DNA of 64,000 nt from Owenia fusiformis (lineage: Eukaryota > Annelida > Polychaeta > Sabellida > Oweniidae): positions 16,909,754 through 16,973,753 of the forward strand of contig CAIIXF020000011.1 in assembly GCA_903813345.2 (NCBI GenBank). Reading direction: 5' to 3'. Below the pieces are notes generated by a model, which was not told where the DNA came from, did no database searches, and worked only from the letters and a program-made list of their open reading frames with translations. How positions within the stretch are numbered: position 1 is the first letter of the stretch; each line of letters starts with the position of its first letter. The position numbers and the translations under genes are program-made. Below are positions 60,837 to 64,000 of the stretch, one piece after another.

Positions 60837-62912
60837 TCATATAATCTCTTGGGCATAATCGTGATCACCGAACCTTGGTGATCTCCTCAATTTCATTTTT
60901 AAAATGGGTTTTTTGTCTAGTTGCTCTTTCTTATAATCACTAGTTCGCTTTTCTAATCTTGTGTGTAAATACTGTCTAGTGTAGTATGCTCTATGAAAAG
61001 ACTTGTTTTTTCTTGCATGTGGGGAATTTTTATATTTTCTCATGTATCTTTTCTTTTCACTCATGCTACGTAGATGCTTTGCAGCACTTGCTGATGATAT
61101 TGGGGCCCCAATAAGTTCCAATTTGAGGTGAGTGGCATTTTCTCTTCCATGGTTTATATCTAATACTGCAGAATGTAATCTGCCATTACATGTGGCTGAA
61201 AACACCTTGTTTTTAGGTAAATATTCTGCAATTACCTTATTTGATGCTTCATTTTTGTTTGTATGCGTGTAAAAGCGCCCGTCATTAACAGCTTCGGGGC
61301 CCAACTTCATTTCTAAAAGTACGCGTATGAATTTGCAATCTTCCTGAGATGGCATCAATTTGTCATTCTTTGTAATTCCACACACCTTGAGATTGTGGGA
61401 TGTTTCTAGCCATGATTTCTTAGCCCCTTTGCAACTATTAAGGTGGGGTCTACATTGCTCATGATTCCCCGCGTAACAGTTCACTGTACTTGTGATGACC
61501 CTATTCATGTATTGAACTGATACAACACCCAAATCATTGTATTTTTTGGCAAGCTGACCCATGATTTTGTCACACCTCTCTTTTATATCTAGGGAAAACA
61601 TTTTCTGCTGGAGATCTTTGTTACCTGGGAACATATGTCTACTAAAGCTAGCTTTAAGACTGTGCTTAAATTGAAGTTGCCCTTTGTGCACTCTATCGCT
61701 AAGTTTTGTAACTTTGTGATTGCTCTGTTTTTCATCGTAAAATGACTGAGCACCAAGGGAGCCTTTAGCATCACCATCTGTAGTCAGGTATTCTATTTAC
61801 AAATTGTCTGCATCCAAATCTTTTGCAAGTTTGTACCCCATGTTGAATTCTTGAAAAGCTTCAGATTTCTTTATATTTGATGTACAACCATCATGGCCAC
61901 CAGGACATTTAACATCAAACCCACGCGCCCTTAGGTAAGCCCCGCGCCAACATAGCTTATTATACAAGCATACAGATATTATCTGCATGGCATCGGTCAT
62001 TGTTTCAACAGATACACCAACTGCTCTGGTAGCGCGCTGACCAAGCTTACCCCAAGATCCGAATGTGCTACTACTGTAACACCCATCAAATGCTACCTGG
62101 ACTTTTTTTTCATCTTTTGAAGATACACCCCTCAGTTTATTCAACTCTATTAATTTGCTACGTCTCGTTTTTAAATCATTTTCACCCATTTTCTCAATAT
62201 CTCCACTGACCGCTTTAGAATTTTTTTGCATTCCTTGGGAAGAAGGGGCCCTTGCATTGCAAGTAGCTAAAATTTTTCGAAATGCCTCAACACCAATAGA
62301 GGAAGATTGTAGAGCTACATGTATTGCTACATTGATCTTAGCTTTCCTCCTGCCACCTTTCTTTTTTCCCTTGACTTCTTCATATAATTTGCACATTTTG
62401 GAGAGAAACCCACATTTACTACATGAAAGCTGCATTTTGCAAACTAAACCAAATGGAATTTTTTTATGTACCTTCAAATCACCTCTACATTTTTTGCTAT
62501 GGGCCCTATGATCTTTTGCTACCAAGTTGAAACAATTAATCATAGAATTCTGACTAACTATTAGAGTTTCATCTCCACCAACAGTGCCATCTAGGGGTTC
62601 ATCAGTGATGTATTTATCTGAGATTTTTGGTTCAGAAAGTTTTGGCCTTAAAATCTTACCTCTACCAGGTTGCATGTGGACATCGGGTACTTCATAACTA
62701 TTCCCACCTCTACTTTTCCTGACAACTAACGAATGAGTCTCCTGATCTAGCCTCCTAATTTTTGTAGGTGGGGACGATTCCTCTTCGCGATTCGCTACCG
62801 TCCCATATGCCGGATGCTGCGTATGTCCTTCAGAAAATGTTTGCTGGTTACGAAACTTATTTTTGGAATAAAAATGACCAAATCCTCTTGGTGGTTTTGA
62901 CATAGTTGACAT
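60837..62912 (-). CDS. Mutator-like DDE transposase, about 690 codons with one internal TAA
   Basis: One frame from 62912 to 60837 broken only by TAA at 61799-61797 (codon 372), with no shift of frame. Residues 1-110 are low complexity and basic. A Cys motif (C158, C164, C167) is followed by a KINVAIHVALQSSSIG block, as in the animal Mutator-like transposase domain. VAFDGCY (D276) is the likely first catalytic Asp. CPGGHDGCTSNIKKSEAF (336-353) and, just after the stop, YLTTDGDAKG hold the expected second acidic site. The C-terminus is strongly basic (SEKKRYMRKYKN, HARKNKSF). A 5' part upstream (63034) may belong to the transcript. The stop could be a recent loss, an allele or a base error. 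Confidence 0.65.
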
Positions 62913-63655
62913 TGCTTGATAACTTGGAACAATCCAAAGCAGAATGATGTTCTCCTCTCTAAGTCCAGTCTTTCAAGTGAAAGTAGTGGTTTGATAATAC
63001 ATGAGATGTGTTTCTGGGTGACTTGGGCAGCCATCTGACCAATTAATAATTCCAGATTATGTTTAAAAAAGTGTCTGAAGAATGATAAAGTCTTAACACA
63101 ATAAATAGTTCACTGTTTGAGTTTGAGATAAATCACCCCTAGATCAAAAGATGGCATGTCAGTACATTGTCAGTATATGTAAACAAACTGTATCTTGATT
63201 TATTTGCTAGATAAGGCATTGTTGTCCCATTTAAAGCAGACCTGGTCAAATTACCTGATTTATAGATCAGCTTTTTTATGAATATATCACAATTTTAATG
63301 AAAAAACACAATACTCATTAATTATGCGCATATTAATTAGTTATTGCATAACTCATTTTTCGGTTCATGTTTTTCAGTAGCCGTGACTTGTTCCTACATC
63401 ACATCATACAGACAACATCTCAACTGAGAGTACATACACCGATAGAGTCCATAGAAGTTGAGACAACAGCAGCACAATCAGTGTTTAACCAGTCAGCACA
63501 ACCAAATATTCCATGTGAGGGTAAGTCAGAATTCAATTTTTTTTACATAGATAAACATGGAAGAGGATTAAAAGCATTATGGACTTTTATTAAGGTAAGA
63601 CAGTAGATTCACCTCACACAGGACATTGGTGCCAGGGATCAACCAGGTGTGACTA

Positions 63656-64000
63656 TTAGGTACAATACAACTCACGTGGCCTTTTGTTTACTCATCGTAT
63701 AGGAAAAGTAGTCCATTTTGAAAACTGTTTGGGTGTTGGATGGTGTATAAATGGGACATATTAGGATGCAATGTACCTCTTTGCTGGTTAATAAGTAAGT
63801 ACAGACTCTTAGGCATTGGATGATAGCAGAAAACTTTCATGAAAAAAATTGGATTATTTTTTGGTAAATATTGATGACGTAGGGGGTGTGTTGGCTGGGC
63901 CATGTTAATTTTCCATTGAAAAATCACTACGCGTGTGAACAATCCAGCGGTTCTTTTGATTTTCGTGGGATATTTTTTTCAAGACTTTTTCTGAGGTAAG
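63656..64000 (+). repeat. 345-bp direct repeat, right copy (cut by the window edge)
   Basis: Identical to 59836-60180 across all visible bases and preceded by unrelated sequence (ccaggtgtgacta against cagagttg), so the left border is sharp. The last bases are ctgaggtaag. Confidence 0.85.

Larger units (their letters stand above)
59836..64000. mobile_element. Two-gene DNA transposon: HNH nuclease and Mutator-like transposase, with identical 345-bp direct repeats
   Basis: Starts abruptly inside a mariner fragment at ttaggtacaatacaactcac. The same sequence begins again at 63656 and is identical to the window edge (59836-60180 equals 63656-64000). Between lie a plus-strand HNH ORF and a minus-strand transposase ORF, convergent and 23 bp apart. 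A plus-strand 5' exon may end in the repeat at ctgag|gtaag and splice to an acceptor just before the HNH ATG. 63384-63520 is another open stretch with cag and gtaag borders, of unknown meaning. The repeats may be terminal repeats of one element or the starts of two tandem copies; the far end is outside. Confidence 0.65.

Overview
The window looks like nuclear DNA of an AT-rich invertebrate, perhaps a marine lophotrochozoan such as a mollusc (lineage is a guess). Short phase-consistent exons with GT-AG borders, long introns full of mariner-type elements, foldback elements, LINE fragments and minisatellites are all eukaryotic. No tRNA, rRNA, CRISPR or prokaryotic signal was seen.

Almost all the host coding sequence belongs to one head-to-tail array of paralogous receptor genes on the minus strand, here called A, B, psi, C and D from left to right. 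I could build full 14-exon models by hand for B (9857-26161, about 900 aa) and C (32083-46486, about 897 aa). Both read without a stop, and every junction keeps frame. The protein order is signal peptide, N-terminal half of a galactose-binding (fucolectin/F5-8C-like) jelly roll, WSC-like domain, PAN/apple-like domain, C-terminal half of the jelly roll, two MEGF-type EGF domains, three FN3 domains, one membrane helix and a tail of about 100 aa rich in tyrosine motifs. A shows only its 5' exons, and its WSC exon is split by a 711-bp transposon. D lacks its first two exons inside the window and has an in-frame TAA in the PAN exon. Psi is a decayed remnant of the last three exons. The tails have no kinase or phosphatase domain, so a tandem family of signalling or docking receptors (recognition, immunity or adhesion) is the simplest reading; the ligand is unknown.

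The rest is mobile DNA and repeats. About 14 units of a 136-bp satellite, each with AGGTCA direct repeats, lie at 27.4-29.5 kb, and a related inverted copy lies at 31.2-31.8 kb; the two flank psi. A CR1/Jockey-like LINE sits at the same place in intron 1 of A and of C, so it is older than that duplication; in C it carries a nested DNA transposon. An L1/Tx1-like LINE tail lies in an intron of B. Many foldback elements have clear TA, TTAA or ACT target duplications.

The right end (59836-64000) holds a two-gene DNA transposon. A plus-strand HNH (His-Me finger) endonuclease ORF and a minus-strand Mutator-like transposase ORF converge, and a 345-bp sequence is repeated identically in direct orientation 3.82 kb apart. 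The element has landed in an older mariner fragment upstream of D.
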